DNA of 64,000 nt from CAVPNY01 sp963706905. Lineage in GTDB: Bacteria; Chloroflexota; Anaerolineae; Anaerolineales; UBA4823. Below, piece after piece: positions 18,464 through 28,665 of this stretch. Position 1 is the first letter of the stretch. The number at the start of each line of letters is the position of its first letter. The position numbers and the translations under genes are program-made. Under the pieces are notes generated by a model. The model was not told the origin of the DNA. It saw only the letters and a list, made by a program, of their open reading frames with translations, and searched no databases. The stretch is from positions 91,874-155,873 of the forward strand of contig CAVPNY010000002.1 in assembly GCA_963706905.1 (NCBI GenBank), given 5' to 3'.

Positions 18464-20553
18464 CAGCTCATCACCTTTCTGCACGCTTCGACGATCCGCC
18501 TTGTATTTGGAATGGCCAAATCTTCCAGTATCTCAGCCCGGGGAATAGGTACATTTGCCGCGGCCACGCGGATCATCGGCGCATCCAGCCAGTCGAAGGC
18601 TTGTTCATTGATTACAGCCATGACTTCATTGATAAATGAAGTATTTTCGTACGACTCTGTCACCCCTACAAAGCGACCAGTTTTCTTGATTGAAGTGATA
18701 ACGGTATCAGTATCCAGCGGCTTCAAAGTCCGCAAGTCGATCACCTCGGCGTCAATCCCATCCTTTGCCAGGATCTCGGCTGCTTCCAGGGAGCGGCCTA
18801 CCATTCTGGAGTAGGTGATAATTGTTAGGTCCTTCCCCGGTCGCTTGATATCCGCAACGCCCAGCGGGATGATGTATTCTTCTTCAGGAACAGGGCCTTT
18901 TTCTTTATACAGCATTTTATGTTCAATGAACATCACCGGATTATCGTCCCGGATGGCAGCTTTGAGCAGCCCTTTTGCATCGTATGGAGTGGATGGCATG
19001 ACGACGTAAATCCCGGGGAAGTGCGTCCACAGTGATTCCAGACTCTGGGAATGGTGCGCAGCAATCGCGCGCCCGGCACCGCCTTCTGTACGCACCACCA
19101 TCGGGACACTCGTTTTTCCGCCGAACATATAGCGGTTCTTTCCACCCTGGTTGGCGATCTGATCCATTGCGAGTGGGGTGAAATCTACATACATGATTTC
19201 AGCGACTGGTCGCATGCCCGCCATGGCTGCTCCGACGGCCGCGCCCCCGATCGTCGCCTCGGAAATCGGTGTGTCAATCACCCGCTTATCTCCAAACTCC
19301 TCTGCCAATCCACGCGTGGCTCCGTAGGCTCCGCCGTACAGGCCAACATCCTCACCAAAGATGAACACCCGTTCGTCGCGCTTCATCTCCTCGCGCATCG
19401 CTTCCACCAATGCCTGGGCATAACTGATCTGGCGCTGGTCCGGGTCGGATCGTACTTTCTCGCGCAGCTTCTTTTCTGCTTCAATATCCTGTTGGGTAGT
19501 CTTGGAAGGGGCAAATACATCTGTATAGAGCTGGTCAGGATTTGGCTCGGGGGAGGCCTCACTGTACTGCATGGCCCCGTCGAGTTTCTTTTGAACCGCA
19601 TCTTCAGTTTTTTCGAACTCTTCTTCGGTCAGCATTCCGACTACTGACATGTCTTTATGCAAGCGCTGAACCGGATCGCGGTCTCTATATTCAGCTTCCT
19701 CCTCCCGCGTTCGGTAAGCGCGTGGATCGGAATGGGAGTGCCCAAAATAACGGTAGGTCTTGCATTCTACAATTGTAGGACCGTTGCCTGTGCGCGCCCG
19801 GTCAACCGCCTCCACGACTGCTTTGCGCACCTCCAGAACGTTCATTCCATCCACTGTTACCCCCGGAATACCATAGGCGCAGGCTCGGGTGGAGATGTCT
19901 GGCAATTTGCTGACTTTGGCCCAAGGGACGGACATGGCATACAAGTTGTTTTCAACTACGAATACCATGGGCAAATCCCACAGGCTGGCCATATTGAGCG
20001 ACTCATGGAAGTTGCCTGTATTGGAAGCTCCATCCCCAAAGAAGCAAAGCACCACTCGGTCTGTACCGATCAGTTTTTGAGCCAGGGCAGCCCCGACCGC
20101 AACGGGGATATTGCCACCTACAATCCCTGTCGCGCCCAGGTTACCGTGCGACACATCCGCGATGTGCATAGAGCCGCCTTTACCCTTGCAATAGCCGCCT
20201 GATTTACCCAAGACTTCGGCCATCATCTTGTTGTAGTGCTCTTGTTTGGCCTCTGGGGTTTTTGCGGCAGTATCTCCGTGCGCGTGTGCATGCCCATGAC
20301 CGCGATGCGTGCTTGTGACCAGGTCGCCATCCCGCAAGGCGCCCACTGCGCCAACCGCAACGGCTTCCTGCCCTGCATACAAATGCGATGCGCCCTTCAA
20401 GACAGCTTTGCCCAACAAGTTGGCGATGTTATTCTCCAGCGCCCTGATCTCCATCATCTGGCGGAGATAGGTCATCAATTGGTCTTTTGTCAAAGATTGT
20501 TCTTCGATGAGAGCAGAGACCTGCTCTATGGTGCGGATATCTTCAGCGATCAT
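18463..20553 (-). CDS. 2-oxoacid (pyruvate/acetoin) dehydrogenase E1, alpha and beta subunits fused
   Basis: 696 residues. The alpha part (1-about 350) has the thiamine-diphosphate motif GDGASNTGNFHESLN and VVENNLYAMSVPW. The beta part (about 375-696) has FGEDVGLYGGAYG, DTPISEATIGGAAVGAAMAG and EIMYVDFTPLAMDQIANQ. Most E1 enzymes of this type are separate alpha and beta chains, so this is a head-to-tail fusion. The alpha substrate-loop region contains an inserted stretch, HGHAHAHGDTAAKTPEAKQE, not seen in typical acetoin or pyruvate E1 alphas. AAGGAG lies 9 bases before the ATG. Forms an operon with the E2 downstream. Confidence 0.9.
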   Translation of the reverse strand: MIAEDIRTIEQVSALIEEQSLTKDQLMTYLRQMMEIRALENNIANLLGKAVLKGASHLYAGQEAVAVGAVGALRDGDLVTSTHRGHGHAHAHGDTAAKTPEAKQEHYNKMMAEVLGKSGGYCKGKGGSMHIADVSHGNLGATGIVGGNIPVAVGAALAQKLIGTDRVVLCFFGDGASNTGNFHESLNMASLWDLPMVFVVENNLYAMSVPWAKVSKLPDISTRACAYGIPGVTVDGMNVLEVRKAVVEAVDRARTGNGPTIVECKTYRYFGHSHSDPRAYRTREEEAEYRDRDPVQRLHKDMSVVGMLTEEEFEKTEDAVQKKLDGAMQYSEASPEPNPDQLYTDVFAPSKTTQQDIEAEKKLREKVRSDPDQRQISYAQALVEAMREEMKRDERVFIFGEDVGLYGGAYGATRGLAEEFGDKRVIDTPISEATIGGAAVGAAMAGMRPVAEIMYVDFTPLAMDQIANQGGKNRYMFGGKTSVPMVVRTEGGAGRAIAAHHSQSLESLWTHFPGIYVVMPSTPYDAKGLLKAAIRDDNPVMFIEHKMLYKEKGPVPEEEYIIPLGVADIKRPGKDLTIITYSRMVGRSLEAAEILAKDGIDAEVIDLRTLKPLDTDTVITSIKKTGRFVGVTESYENTSFINEVMAVINEQAFDWLDAPMIRVAAANVPIPRAEILEDLAIPNTRRIVEACRKVMS

Positions 20554-20599
20554 TAACAGTTACTCCTTGAATAGAATACATTTGAGAATATTTACCAGA

Positions 20600-23254
20600 T
20601 CACCGCCAGGCTGGGAAATTCTCTGCGGCTGGATGGTTTGTGAAGTTCACGCGGGTTGTTCCATCCGCTCGGACCACGTAGATCTCCAGGTCACCGCGGT
20701 TCGAGGAGAAAGCCACCCAGCTATTGTCGGGCGACCAGCTCGGGTAAAGATCATCGGCGGGATCGTTCGTCAGGTTTACCGGCCCACCACCATCCACACC
20801 CATGGCGAAAATATCTCGATTGCCATCTCTGTCGCTGACGAAAGCAATATTGTTGCCGTTTCTGGAGGCGGCGGGGTATTGATCGTTTGCCGGGTGGTTG
20901 GTGAGATTGGTCAGGTTTGAGCCATCTGGATTCATGCCGTAAATTTCAAAGTTTCCATCGCGATTGCTGGCAAAGTCAATTCGTTCCTGACCACCTAAAA
21001 GCCCACCCGACATGAACCAGGTGGGATACAAATCGTCTGTAGGGCTATTCGTGATGTTGCTTAAGGTTGAGCCATCTAGTGAGGCTAGATAGATCTCCCA
21101 ATTGCCGTCGCGAGTGCTTGAAAATGCGACCCATTGTCCATTTGGCGACCAGGTCGGGTATTGATCATCACTTGCCTCATTTGACAAGTTGATCAGGTTG
21201 CTTCCATCGGCATTCATCAGGTAGATTTCGTTGTTGCCATCCCGGTTGCTGGTGAACGCGATCCGGCTGCCATCCGGAGACCAGGCCGGCTGTGTATCGG
21301 TGGCGGCATTATCTGTCAGGCGGGTCACGCTCCCATCGGCTGCGTTTTGCACATAAATCTCAGGGTTGCCATCGCGATTCGATTCGAACGCAATTGCACC
21401 TGGAAGATCTGGCGGTTCTGGAGTCTCTTCTGGAGGCACCTCGGTGGGCTGCTCATCAGTAGGCGCCAGCGTGGCGGTCGCTCCGGCTGCTGCGGTGGCG
21501 GTCAGGGATGGGTTGTTTGCATCGCAAGGATCGAGATCCCTGCCGTCGATGATTCCATCTCTGTCGCTGTCTGGATCAAGGGGATTTGGGCAAGGGGGAG
21601 TCTCCAGGCCATCCGGTAGCTCATCGCTGTCGGTATCCGGCCTGAGCGGGTCAGTTCCGATCTCCACTTCTCTGCCATCAGTCAAACCATCGCGGTCTGT
21701 ATCCGGGTTGAGGGGGTCGGTGCCGCGGCGGACTTCATCCCCGTCCGCCAGACCGTCTCCGTCGGTATCCGGGTTGAGTGGGTCGGTGGAGCGTCGCAGC
21801 ACCTCATCGCCATCCGAAAGCTCGTCCCCGTCGGTATCCGTATTAAGCGGGTTGGTCCTGAGCTCCCTCACTTCACGGCCGTCTCCCAATTCATCGCCAT
21901 CCGTGTCCGGATTGTTGGGATCCGTTCCCAGCTCGGTTTCTTCATCATCTGTCAAGCCATCACCATCGCTGTCCACCTGACCGGCGTCGGCGGCGGCTGT
22001 TTGGTTTGCCGAGCTGGTCTGGGTAGCCCCGAGTGCAACTGCTGTGCCGTATTCCGCGGTCCCTGTTGCGCTGGCATTCTGGCTGCGTCCGCGCCCGGCA
22101 AGGAAGATGAACAGGCAAAGCAGCCCAACCAAAATAATGCCCAAGGCTAAAGGCGCCCAGGGCGGAATCTGTGCCTGGCTGGTCACCTGCCCGTGAAGTG
22201 CAATGCCCTCGCCTTCGGTTTTATCCGTTGGCTTGACCGCTACTGTATAAGCATCGATTGTCTCACCCCCAAATAAAGCTCGTTTGGCCGGTTTGGCGCG
22301 AAAACTCACCGCCTCAACCTGCCCGGCAGGGACGCGCAGCGGGAATGGCTCGCTGAGTGGGAGTGCCTGTGTCACTGGTTTTGAGCCTGTTTGGGTGCCC
22401 TCCGCCTGTGGGGCGGGGACGATCGATTCGAAAACCAGCGCATCTTCCGGGCTTTGCCAGGTCAGATCAAAGGCCTGATCAATGTTGCCATTGTTTTCGA
22501 CCGTCACCTGAATGGGGGCGCCAGCTTCTACTTTATCCGGTTGCATCCCGGCGCGGTATTCGGAATAGGCGGCGATTGTCAGGATGCAGCTCACCTCTAC
22601 CGCATCCTCCGGGACCAGCTGGCTGATGATCTTGATCTTGAAAGGGTTTCTTCCAGCCTTGCTACCAGGGGAGCGCGGCGGCTTTATCGCCAGCCTGACC
22701 TCTTGCTTTTCGCCAGGCTCGAGCCGCGCGCTGGGAGTTTGGGTAGTGATCCAGTTAACCGGTATGCCTTCCACGCTCAGCCGGAAGTTGTCTGGCTCCA
22801 GGCCTTGATTTAGCAGCAGAATAGGAACGTCGACGCTGTTGCCCGGAGCTACTGAAAACTGGATCGAATCCATCATGACGCCAATCCGGCCGAGCGCTTC
22901 AAAAGTCGCCACCCGTAATGTGATTTTTACCCGCGCCATTTGGCTGGGATCCGCCTGGGAAACAGCAACAACGCTGAAGGGATAGACTCCTGCCTGAATT
23001 TGTGGAGGTGGTATTAGCTGAATTGTCAGCGTGATCTCCCGCTCCTCCCCCGGCGCAAGTTGGACCACTGGCGCTGGAAGCCTCGTCCAGTTGGCAGGGA
23101 TACCCCGGATGCCGAGTTCCAGGTATTCCGGGTTTTCACTCTGGTTGGAGAGCCGGAGCAAGATGTTCATGCTGCTGCCCGCTGCTATCGAGTATTCACT
23201 TTGTTCGGCGCTAAGCACAATTCGCGGTGAGTTTTCGTCTTGATTTCCGAGCAT
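20600..23254 (-). CDS. Single-pass membrane protein with NEW3/Ig-like, calcium-binding TSP3-like and TolB-propeller domains
   Basis: About 884 residues, starting at the ATG at 23254 with GGAG 9 bases upstream. Residues 10-360 are three Ig-like NEW3-type modules (NWTRLPAPVVQLAPGEEREI and similar). A transmembrane helix (about 366-386) follows, then a Thr/Ala-rich linker. Residues 430-590 carry repeated DSDGDGLTDDEE and TDPLNPDTDGDGL units, like thrombospondin type 3 calcium-binding repeats. The C-terminal 270 residues are PD40/TolB beta-propeller blades of the form W-SPDG-IAF-S-RDGN-EIY. No signal peptide is seen, so topology is uncertain. Function unknown; probably a surface binding or sensing protein. 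Confidence 0.85.
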   Translation of the reverse strand: MLGNQDENSPRIVLSAEQSEYSIAAGSSMNILLRLSNQSENPEYLELGIRGIPANWTRLPAPVVQLAPGEEREITLTIQLIPPPQIQAGVYPFSVVAVSQADPSQMARVKITLRVATFEALGRIGVMMDSIQFSVAPGNSVDVPILLLNQGLEPDNFRLSVEGIPVNWITTQTPSARLEPGEKQEVRLAIKPPRSPGSKAGRNPFKIKIISQLVPEDAVEVSCILTIAAYSEYRAGMQPDKVEAGAPIQVTVENNGNIDQAFDLTWQSPEDALVFESIVPAPQAEGTQTGSKPVTQALPLSEPFPLRVPAGQVEAVSFRAKPAKRALFGGETIDAYTVAVKPTDKTEGEGIALHGQVTSQAQIPPWAPLALGIILVGLLCLFIFLAGRGRSQNASATGTAEYGTAVALGATQTSSANQTAAADAGQVDSDGDGLTDDEETELGTDPNNPDTDGDELGDGREVRELRTNPLNTDTDGDELSDGDEVLRRSTDPLNPDTDGDGLADGDEVRRGTDPLNPDTDRDGLTDGREVEIGTDPLRPDTDSDELPDGLETPPCPNPLDPDSDRDGIIDGRDLDPCDANNPSLTATAAAGATATLAPTDEQPTEVPPEETPEPPDLPGAIAFESNRDGNPEIYVQNAADGSVTRLTDNAATDTQPAWSPDGSRIAFTSNRDGNNEIYLMNADGSNLINLSNEASDDQYPTWSPNGQWVAFSSTRDGNWEIYLASLDGSTLSNITNSPTDDLYPTWFMSGGLLGGQERIDFASNRDGNFEIYGMNPDGSNLTNLTNHPANDQYPAASRNGNNIAFVSDRDGNRDIFAMGVDGGGPVNLTNDPADDLYPSWSPDNSWVAFSSNRGDLEIYVVRADGTTRVNFTNHPAAENFPAWR

Positions 23255-23560
23255 CGTTGTTATCTCCAATCAATCCTATATATTTCTTTGGGCACCCTAT
23301 TTCATCGGTTAGTATGAAACAAATCCATTATACCTATTCATTGTCCGATCTGGCTGTCTGCACCCTGTGAAGTGAGACCGATCTCGACTATGGTAAAATA
23401 AAATAATTGCATTATTGATTGCATTTGGTTGCACAAAATGTAGTGCTGTTCCATATAAGCGCGATGTTTCGCCATCTGGAACACTGCTACAACGTCCACT
23501 AACAAATTCTATAAACACAATATAAGGTTGCTCTGGGAAATAACATCGAATTTAACACCC
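23255..23560. other. Divergent intergenic region
   Basis: About 300 bases between two genes that diverge. An AT-rich patch (about 23395-23440) contains three close TTGCA boxes at 23407, 23419 and 23429. The half-site ATTGCAT matches the arm of the operator at 747-765, but here it is in direct orientation. No confident promoter or RNA can be assigned. Confidence 0.35.
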
Positions 23561-24558
23561 ATGTCAATACAGAGCGATAACGGCCCGTACTCTTTGCCAG
23601 TCTCAACTGGTCACCTGCCGCCCCCAGAACGCGTGCGAGCTTTAGTGGATGCTGCCTATACGCGATACAGGTCAAACGATGCGGGGCGCAACGCCGACCA
23701 TTATCCTGCACTGGCCAGAGTGCCGCGCGAGCTGTTTGGTTTGTGCGTGGTCGGGACCAGCGGCGCGGTATATTCCGCTGGCGACGCTGCGGTTCCATTC
23801 ACCATCATGAGCGTGTCCAAGCCGTTTGTGTTTGCCCTGGTTTGTCAGGCCATCGGCGCCGAGCAGGCCCGCCTGAAACTCGGTGTGAACAGTACCGGGC
23901 TGCCGTTTAACTCGATCATGGCGGTTGAGTTGAGCGCAGACCAGTTGACCAATCCGATGGTAAATTCCGGCGCAATTGCCACCACCAGTCTGGTGCCGGG
24001 GGAAACCGCCGAAGCCAAATGGCGGTTTATCCACGAAGGATTGTCCCGCTTCGCTGGCCGTGAGCTTTCTGTGAATGAAGAAGTTTACGCTTCGGCGTCT
24101 GCGTCAAATCACCGCAACCAGACGATTGCCCGCCTCCTGGAGAGCTACGACCGGCTGTATTTTGAGCCGCTCGCCACCGTTGACTTATACACAAAGCAAT
24201 GCTCATTAGATGTGACCGCCATGGATCTGGCAGTCATGGCTGCCACCCTGGCGGATGGCGGCATAAACCCGATCACCAAGGAGCAGGTGATCGACACGGC
24301 GTTTTGCCCGCCGGTGCTGGCAGTGATGGCCACCGCCGGGTTGTACGAGACCTCCGGCGACTGGCTGTATGATATCGGGTTGCCGGGCAAGAGCGGGGTC
24401 GGCGGCGGGATCATCACCGTCGCTCCGGGAAGGGCGGGTTGGGCACCTTTGCGCCGCCGCTGGACGCGGCCGGAAATAGCGTCCGGGGTCAGCTGGCCAC
24501 CAGGTTCCTGTCGGAACAATTGGGTTTGAACCTGTTTGCTTCGAAACCTGAAATCTGA
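23561..24558 (+). CDS. glsA: Glutaminase (one frameshift near the C-terminus)
   Basis: Beta-lactamase-fold glutaminase converting glutamine to glutamate and ammonia. Visible family features are IMSVSKPFVFAL (catalytic Ser in S-x-x-K), NSTGLPFNS, NPMVNSGAIATTSLV and GLPGKSGVGGGI. At about 24430 one A is missing from GGAAGGGCGGG. The restored frame reads GGLGTFAPPLDAAGNSVRGQ and ends at 24558, giving 332 residues, normal for GlsA. I prefer the ATG at 23561 over an upstream TTG at 23528; no strong ribosome-binding site decides this. First gene of a glutamine/peptide-use cluster. Confidence 0.9.
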
Positions 24559-24572
24559 AGAGGAAATGTTTA

Positions 24573-26224
24573 ATGGCTTCAAAAACCAACTCAACCGTAA
24601 GCGTCGAAAAAGCGTTGAAAGCCTCCTGGCTGCCGATGCTGATCATCGCCCTGGCGCAGATCCAGATGAGCTTCAATGTCAGCGCCATCCCGGTATCCAT
24701 TGGCAAAATTGTTGAAGAGTTCGACACCTCGCCCGCCACTGTGAGCACCGCCCTGGTGGTTTACTCGCTGGCTGTGGCCGGTTTCGTCATGTTAGGTGCC
24801 AAGATTGGCAAGCTGCTCGGCGCACGCCTCGCCTTTCAGATAGGCGTGATCGTGCATGGTCTGTCGATGGCGCTGATGGCGCTCAGCGCGAATACGACCA
24901 TGATCTTCCAGGCGCAGGCCATTTCAGGGCTGGCGGCGGCCTTGATTGTCCCCACGCTGGTGGTGTTGATTGCCAACCACTACCGGGGCGCCCAGCAGTC
25001 GCAATCCCTGGGTTTGTTAGGCGCGGCCCAGGCCGGGGCCGGCGTGCTGGCTTTCCTGGTGGTCGGCGTGATCGGCACCGTGGCCGGCTGGCGCCCTTCC
25101 TTCTGGCTCATCATCAGTAATCGCTGTAGTGGTTTTCTTGCTGAGCTTCCGGTTCAAGCCGGTTGAGCGGGAGAAAGGGGTCAAGATTGACTGGGTTGGG
25201 GCGCTGCTCGCCGCCCTGTCCATCACGTTGATCAGCCTGGGCTTTAACAACATTCAGGCCTGGGGCCTGCTGATGGCCAAGCCGGATGCGCCCGCCAGTG
25301 TTTTTGGGATGTCGCTGTCGCCGATCATGATCATTGTCGGGGTCGTACTTGGCCAGAGCTTTTTTGCCTGGGCCCATCGTCGCCAGTCCCAGGGCAAGAC
25401 GCCGCTGATCGCCCTGGAGGTGCTCGATTCACCCCAAGAGCGCGCTGGCAACGTTTTGCCTGTTCATCATTGCCGCGTTGGGTCCGGCGGTCAACTTCCT
25501 GATCCCGCTCTACATTCAGATCGTCCAGGGGGGCACCAGTTTAGAGACCTCGGTGGCGGTTATTCCCTACTCCCTCGCCATCTTTGCCGCCACAGCGCTG
25601 GTTGTACGCCTGTTTGATCGCCTGACGCCGCGCTGGATTGGTCGCCTGGGCTTCATCGTTGTCGCTGCCGGGCTGGTATTGCTGGCCTTCACTATTCGCA
25701 ATGATTGGGGCACCCCCCTGGTGATCCTCAGCCTGATTATCGTCGGTCTTGGCGAGGGCGCCTTGTTGACGCTGGTGTTCAATGTGCTCGTCTCGGCTTC
25801 GCCCAAGGAGCTGGCTGGTGACGTGGGCGCGCTGCGCGGCACCACCAATAACCTGGCTACCGGCCTGGGTACTGCCCTGGCCGCCGTCATTTCGGTCAGC
25901 GTGCTGAGCCTGATCATTGTGAATACTGTGGTCGAGACCCCTGCCATCACCCCTGAGGTCCAGGATCAGCTCTATCTGGATAGCATCGACTTCGTCAGCA
26001 ATGATCAGCTGGATGAGGTGCTGGAGGAAACAGATGTCACGCCAGCCCAGGAAGCCGCCATAATCAGCATCAACGAATTGGCCCGCCTGCGGGCGCTCAA
26101 GATCTCTTTCTTAATCCTGGCCGGTGTGGCTTTGCTGGCGATCGTCCCGGCTGGTGGGCTGCCGGACTATATCCCCAATGAAATCCCCGCTGAGCAAGTC
26201 AAGAATTTGGCAAAGAGCGGCTAG
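24573..26224 (+). CDS. MFS transporter, DHA2-like 14-helix family (two frameshifts)
   Basis: Membrane transporter of about 549 residues after correcting two single-base insertions, at about 25106-25116 (ATCATCAGTAATC) and in the CCCC run at 25432-25435. The pieces join smoothly: SFWLII to VIAVVVFLLSFRFKPVERE, and ALEVLDSP to KSALATFCLFII. The N-terminal half has LGAKIGKLLGARLAFQIG between helices 2 and 3, the conserved MFS loop. Length and helix number fit DHA2 drug:proton antiporters. Its place between glutaminase and peptidases suggests movement of an amino acid or peptide, but the substrate is unknown. Confidence 0.85.
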
Positions 26225-26344
26225 CAGGCACCAGATCGATCACAGCTTGGTGTGTGAGTTAGCTCATGCAAAACAGTCTGTTCTTCAGACGATAAGACTA
26301 CAAGACCATCGGACTATTCGACCAATAAAGGAGATTGAACACAC

Positions 26345-27730
26345 ATGTCCCATTCTAGCGACCAGGCCCGTAAGTATTCTCGTTCCCATGCGGAACGATT
26401 TCGCCATGAGCTGCATGAGCTCCTGCGCTTTCCCAGCCTGAGCGGCGATCCCGCCCACGCTGGCGACATCCAGCACGCCGCCCAATGGCTGGCGGCGCAC
26501 CTGCATGCGCTGGGGCTCGAGAGCGCCAGGATCATGCCCACCGCCGGCCACCCCGTTGTTTACGGCGAGTGGCTGGGCGCCGGGCCGGACAAACCCACCG
26601 TCCTGGTGTACGGTCATTATGACGTGGTGCCGGCTGCCATGGAAGATGGCTGGGATACGCCGCCATTTGAGCCCGTCGAAAAGGACGGCAAGATCTACGC
26701 CCGCGGCGCCACCGATGCCAAGGGGCAATTATTTATCCATGTCAAAGCCCTGGAGTCCTATTTGGAAACCGGCGGCGCGCCGGTCAACATAAAAATCCTG
26801 TTGGAGGGCGAAGAAGAGATCTCGTCGCCTAACCTGACGCCTTTCATCCAGGCCAACCTGGACTTGCTTAAAGCCGATGTCTGCGTGATCAGCGACACCT
26901 CCATGCGCACCGTTGAAGAGCCGGCCATCACGCACAGCCTGCGCGGCATGACCTACATGGAGATTGAAGTCGAGGGACCCAAGGAAGACCTGCACAGCGG
27001 GCTATGGGGCGGAGCGGCGCACAATCCCGCCCTGGCATTGGTCGAAATCCTCGGCAAGCTCTACAATCCCGATCACACCATCGCCGTACCGGGTTTCTAT
27101 GACGATGTCGTCTCGCTGACCGAAGCGGAGCGCGAAATGATCGCCAAAACCGCGCTGAGCGAGGAGCAGTACAAAGCGACAACAGGCGTCCCGGCAACCT
27201 GGGGCGATGCAAATTACACCATCCGCGAGCGCATCTCTGCCCGCCCAACGCTCGACATTAACGGCATGTGGAGCGGGTGGGCTGGTCCGGGACCCAAGAC
27301 AATTATCCCCCAAAAGGCTGGTGCGAAGCTCAGCTCACGCCTGGTCGGCAACCAGCATCCAGAGAAGATCTATGCGCTGGTGAAGGAATATATTGAATCC
27401 ATCACACCGGAGACGGTGAAAGTCAGTGTCAGATTGCTTACGACCGGGATGCCCGCCCTGATCCCGTTCGATTTGCCAGAGATGCAGGCGGCTTCCCGCG
27501 CCTACGAAAAGGGTTGGGGGCACACGCCGGTCTTCACGCGTGGCGGCGGCAGCATTCCGGTTGTGGCTGACATTGCAAATTTGTTGAAAATTCCAGTCGT
27601 CATGATGGGTTACGGGTTGGATAGCGATGGCTTGCACTCGCCTAACGAACACTACAGCATCGAGATGTTCCATCGCGGCATCGAAACTGCGATTGTGTAC
27701 CTCGAGGAACTGGCTCAAATGAAAAAATGA
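26345..27730 (+). CDS. M20 family metallopeptidase (dipeptidase/CNDP-like)
   Basis: 461 residues. Metal ligands of the M20 family are all present: VYGHYDVVP, GATDAKG, LEGEEEISS, SDTSM and a late LHSPNEH. The central dimerisation domain includes MEIEVEGPKEDLHSG. This pattern matches the ArgE/DapE/CPG2-like dipeptidases close to carnosinase. It hydrolyses small peptides with two zinc ions, probably in the cytosol since no signal peptide is present. An AAAGGAG motif lies about 13 bases before the start, a rather long spacing. It belongs to a peptide-use cluster with PepT, PepA and AbgT. Confidence 0.92.
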   Translation: MSHSSDQARKYSRSHAERFRHELHELLRFPSLSGDPAHAGDIQHAAQWLAAHLHALGLESARIMPTAGHPVVYGEWLGAGPDKPTVLVYGHYDVVPAAMEDGWDTPPFEPVEKDGKIYARGATDAKGQLFIHVKALESYLETGGAPVNIKILLEGEEEISSPNLTPFIQANLDLLKADVCVISDTSMRTVEEPAITHSLRGMTYMEIEVEGPKEDLHSGLWGGAAHNPALALVEILGKLYNPDHTIAVPGFYDDVVSLTEAEREMIAKTALSEEQYKATTGVPATWGDANYTIRERISARPTLDINGMWSGWAGPGPKTIIPQKAGAKLSSRLVGNQHPEKIYALVKEYIESITPETVKVSVRLLTTGMPALIPFDLPEMQAASRAYEKGWGHTPVFTRGGGSIPVVADIANLLKIPVVMMGYGLDSDGLHSPNEHYSIEMFHRGIETAIVYLEELAQMKK

Positions 27731-27776
27731 ATCAGGGAAAGACACAAACAGTTCGATGATTGAAAGGAAGTATCCG

Positions 27777-28550
27777 ATGGACAAGAAATGGCTCGCTATA
27801 AGTTTAAGCTTGGGGATGATGATCCTGGCCGCGTGCGCTTCCTCAGGCGCTCAACAAGGGGGCGACCTGACCGGCAAAGTTTGGGTGCTCACGGAGCTGA
27901 TGGGCGAGCCGCCGATGGACGGAACCGGCATCTCAGCTGAATTCACCGCCGACGGCAAGGTGTCCGGATCGGCAGGCTGCAACCGCTACAGCGGCACGTA
28001 CACCCTCTCCGGCAGCAACATCACCTTTCCTTCGCCGATGGCGTCGACAATGATGATGTGCGAACAGGCGGTGATGGATCAGGAGAGTGCTTACCTGAAA
28101 GCCTTGGGAGAGGCGAAAACCTTCGCGATCAAAGGGGATCAGCTCACCCTCTTCGGGGGGGATGGTACCACCTTGGTCGTTTACAAAGCCCAATCCCAGG
28201 ATTTGGCGGGCACGGACTGGGAGGCGACTAACTACAATAACGGCAAGCAGGCGGTCGTTGGTGTACTGGAGGGGACGACCCTGACGGCGAGTTTTGACAA
28301 GGATGGCAACATTTCTGGGAACGCTGGCTGCAACAATTACAACGGGCCGTACAAAGTCGACGGCGACCAGATCACGATTGGACCCCTGGCGTCCACCATG
28401 AAGATGTGCAGTGACCCGGCAGGCATCATGGACCAGGAAGCGCAATACCTGGCAGCCCTGCAAAGCGCGGCGAACTACCAGATCGAAGGGAATGTGCTGC
28501 AGCTGCGCACAAAGGATGACGCAATGGCAGCATTGTTCAAGAGGAAATAA
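27777..28550 (+). CDS. Lipoprotein with two META/HslJ domains
   Basis: 257 residues from the ATG at 27777, with GAAAGGAAG 7 bases upstream. The signal peptide ends in ILAAC with the lipid-anchoring Cys20. Two tandem META domains follow (about 32-130 and 145-257). Each has F-DG-SG-AGCN-Y-G-Y and P-A-TMMMC or P-ASTMKMC motifs, the double-Cys pattern of HslJ-like proteins. Function is unknown; META domains occur in heat-inducible and surface proteins. It lies between two peptidase genes in the same direction. Confidence 0.88.
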   Translation: MDKKWLAISLSLGMMILAACASSGAQQGGDLTGKVWVLTELMGEPPMDGTGISAEFTADGKVSGSAGCNRYSGTYTLSGSNITFPSPMASTMMMCEQAVMDQESAYLKALGEAKTFAIKGDQLTLFGGDGTTLVVYKAQSQDLAGTDWEATNYNNGKQAVVGVLEGTTLTASFDKDGNISGNAGCNNYNGPYKVDGDQITIGPLASTMKMCSDPAGIMDQEAQYLAALQSAANYQIEGNVLQLRTKDDAMAALFKRK

Positions 28551-28560
28551 GGAGACAGGC

Positions 28561-28665
28561 ATGCAAATCAACGGAAAAACTGGAGATGTTTCAGGACGAC
28601 CTGGAAACGACCAGCCTGTATCTGGAGGAGGTGGCGCACCTGGAGAGAGGACAAAGCACCCATGA
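28561..28665 (+). CDS. Doubtful 34-residue frame
   Basis: ATG at 28561 has a strong Shine-Dalgarno (AAGGAG) 7 bases upstream and a stop that overlaps the pepT start. The predicted peptide (MQINGKTGDVSGRPG...) is glycine-rich with no recognisable family. A different frame over the same bases reads LEMFQDDLETTSLYLEEVAH, which looks more like a helical protein, so a frame error is possible. It may also just be a leader that delivers ribosomes to pepT. Confidence 0.25.
   Translation: MQINGKTGDVSGRPGNDQPVSGGGGAPGERTKHP

Noticed and set aside
21366..21980. A Ser/Pro-rich plus-strand frame of 204 residues
   Set aside because: It is the complement of the DxDxDG repeat region; repetitive codons produce the low-complexity reading.
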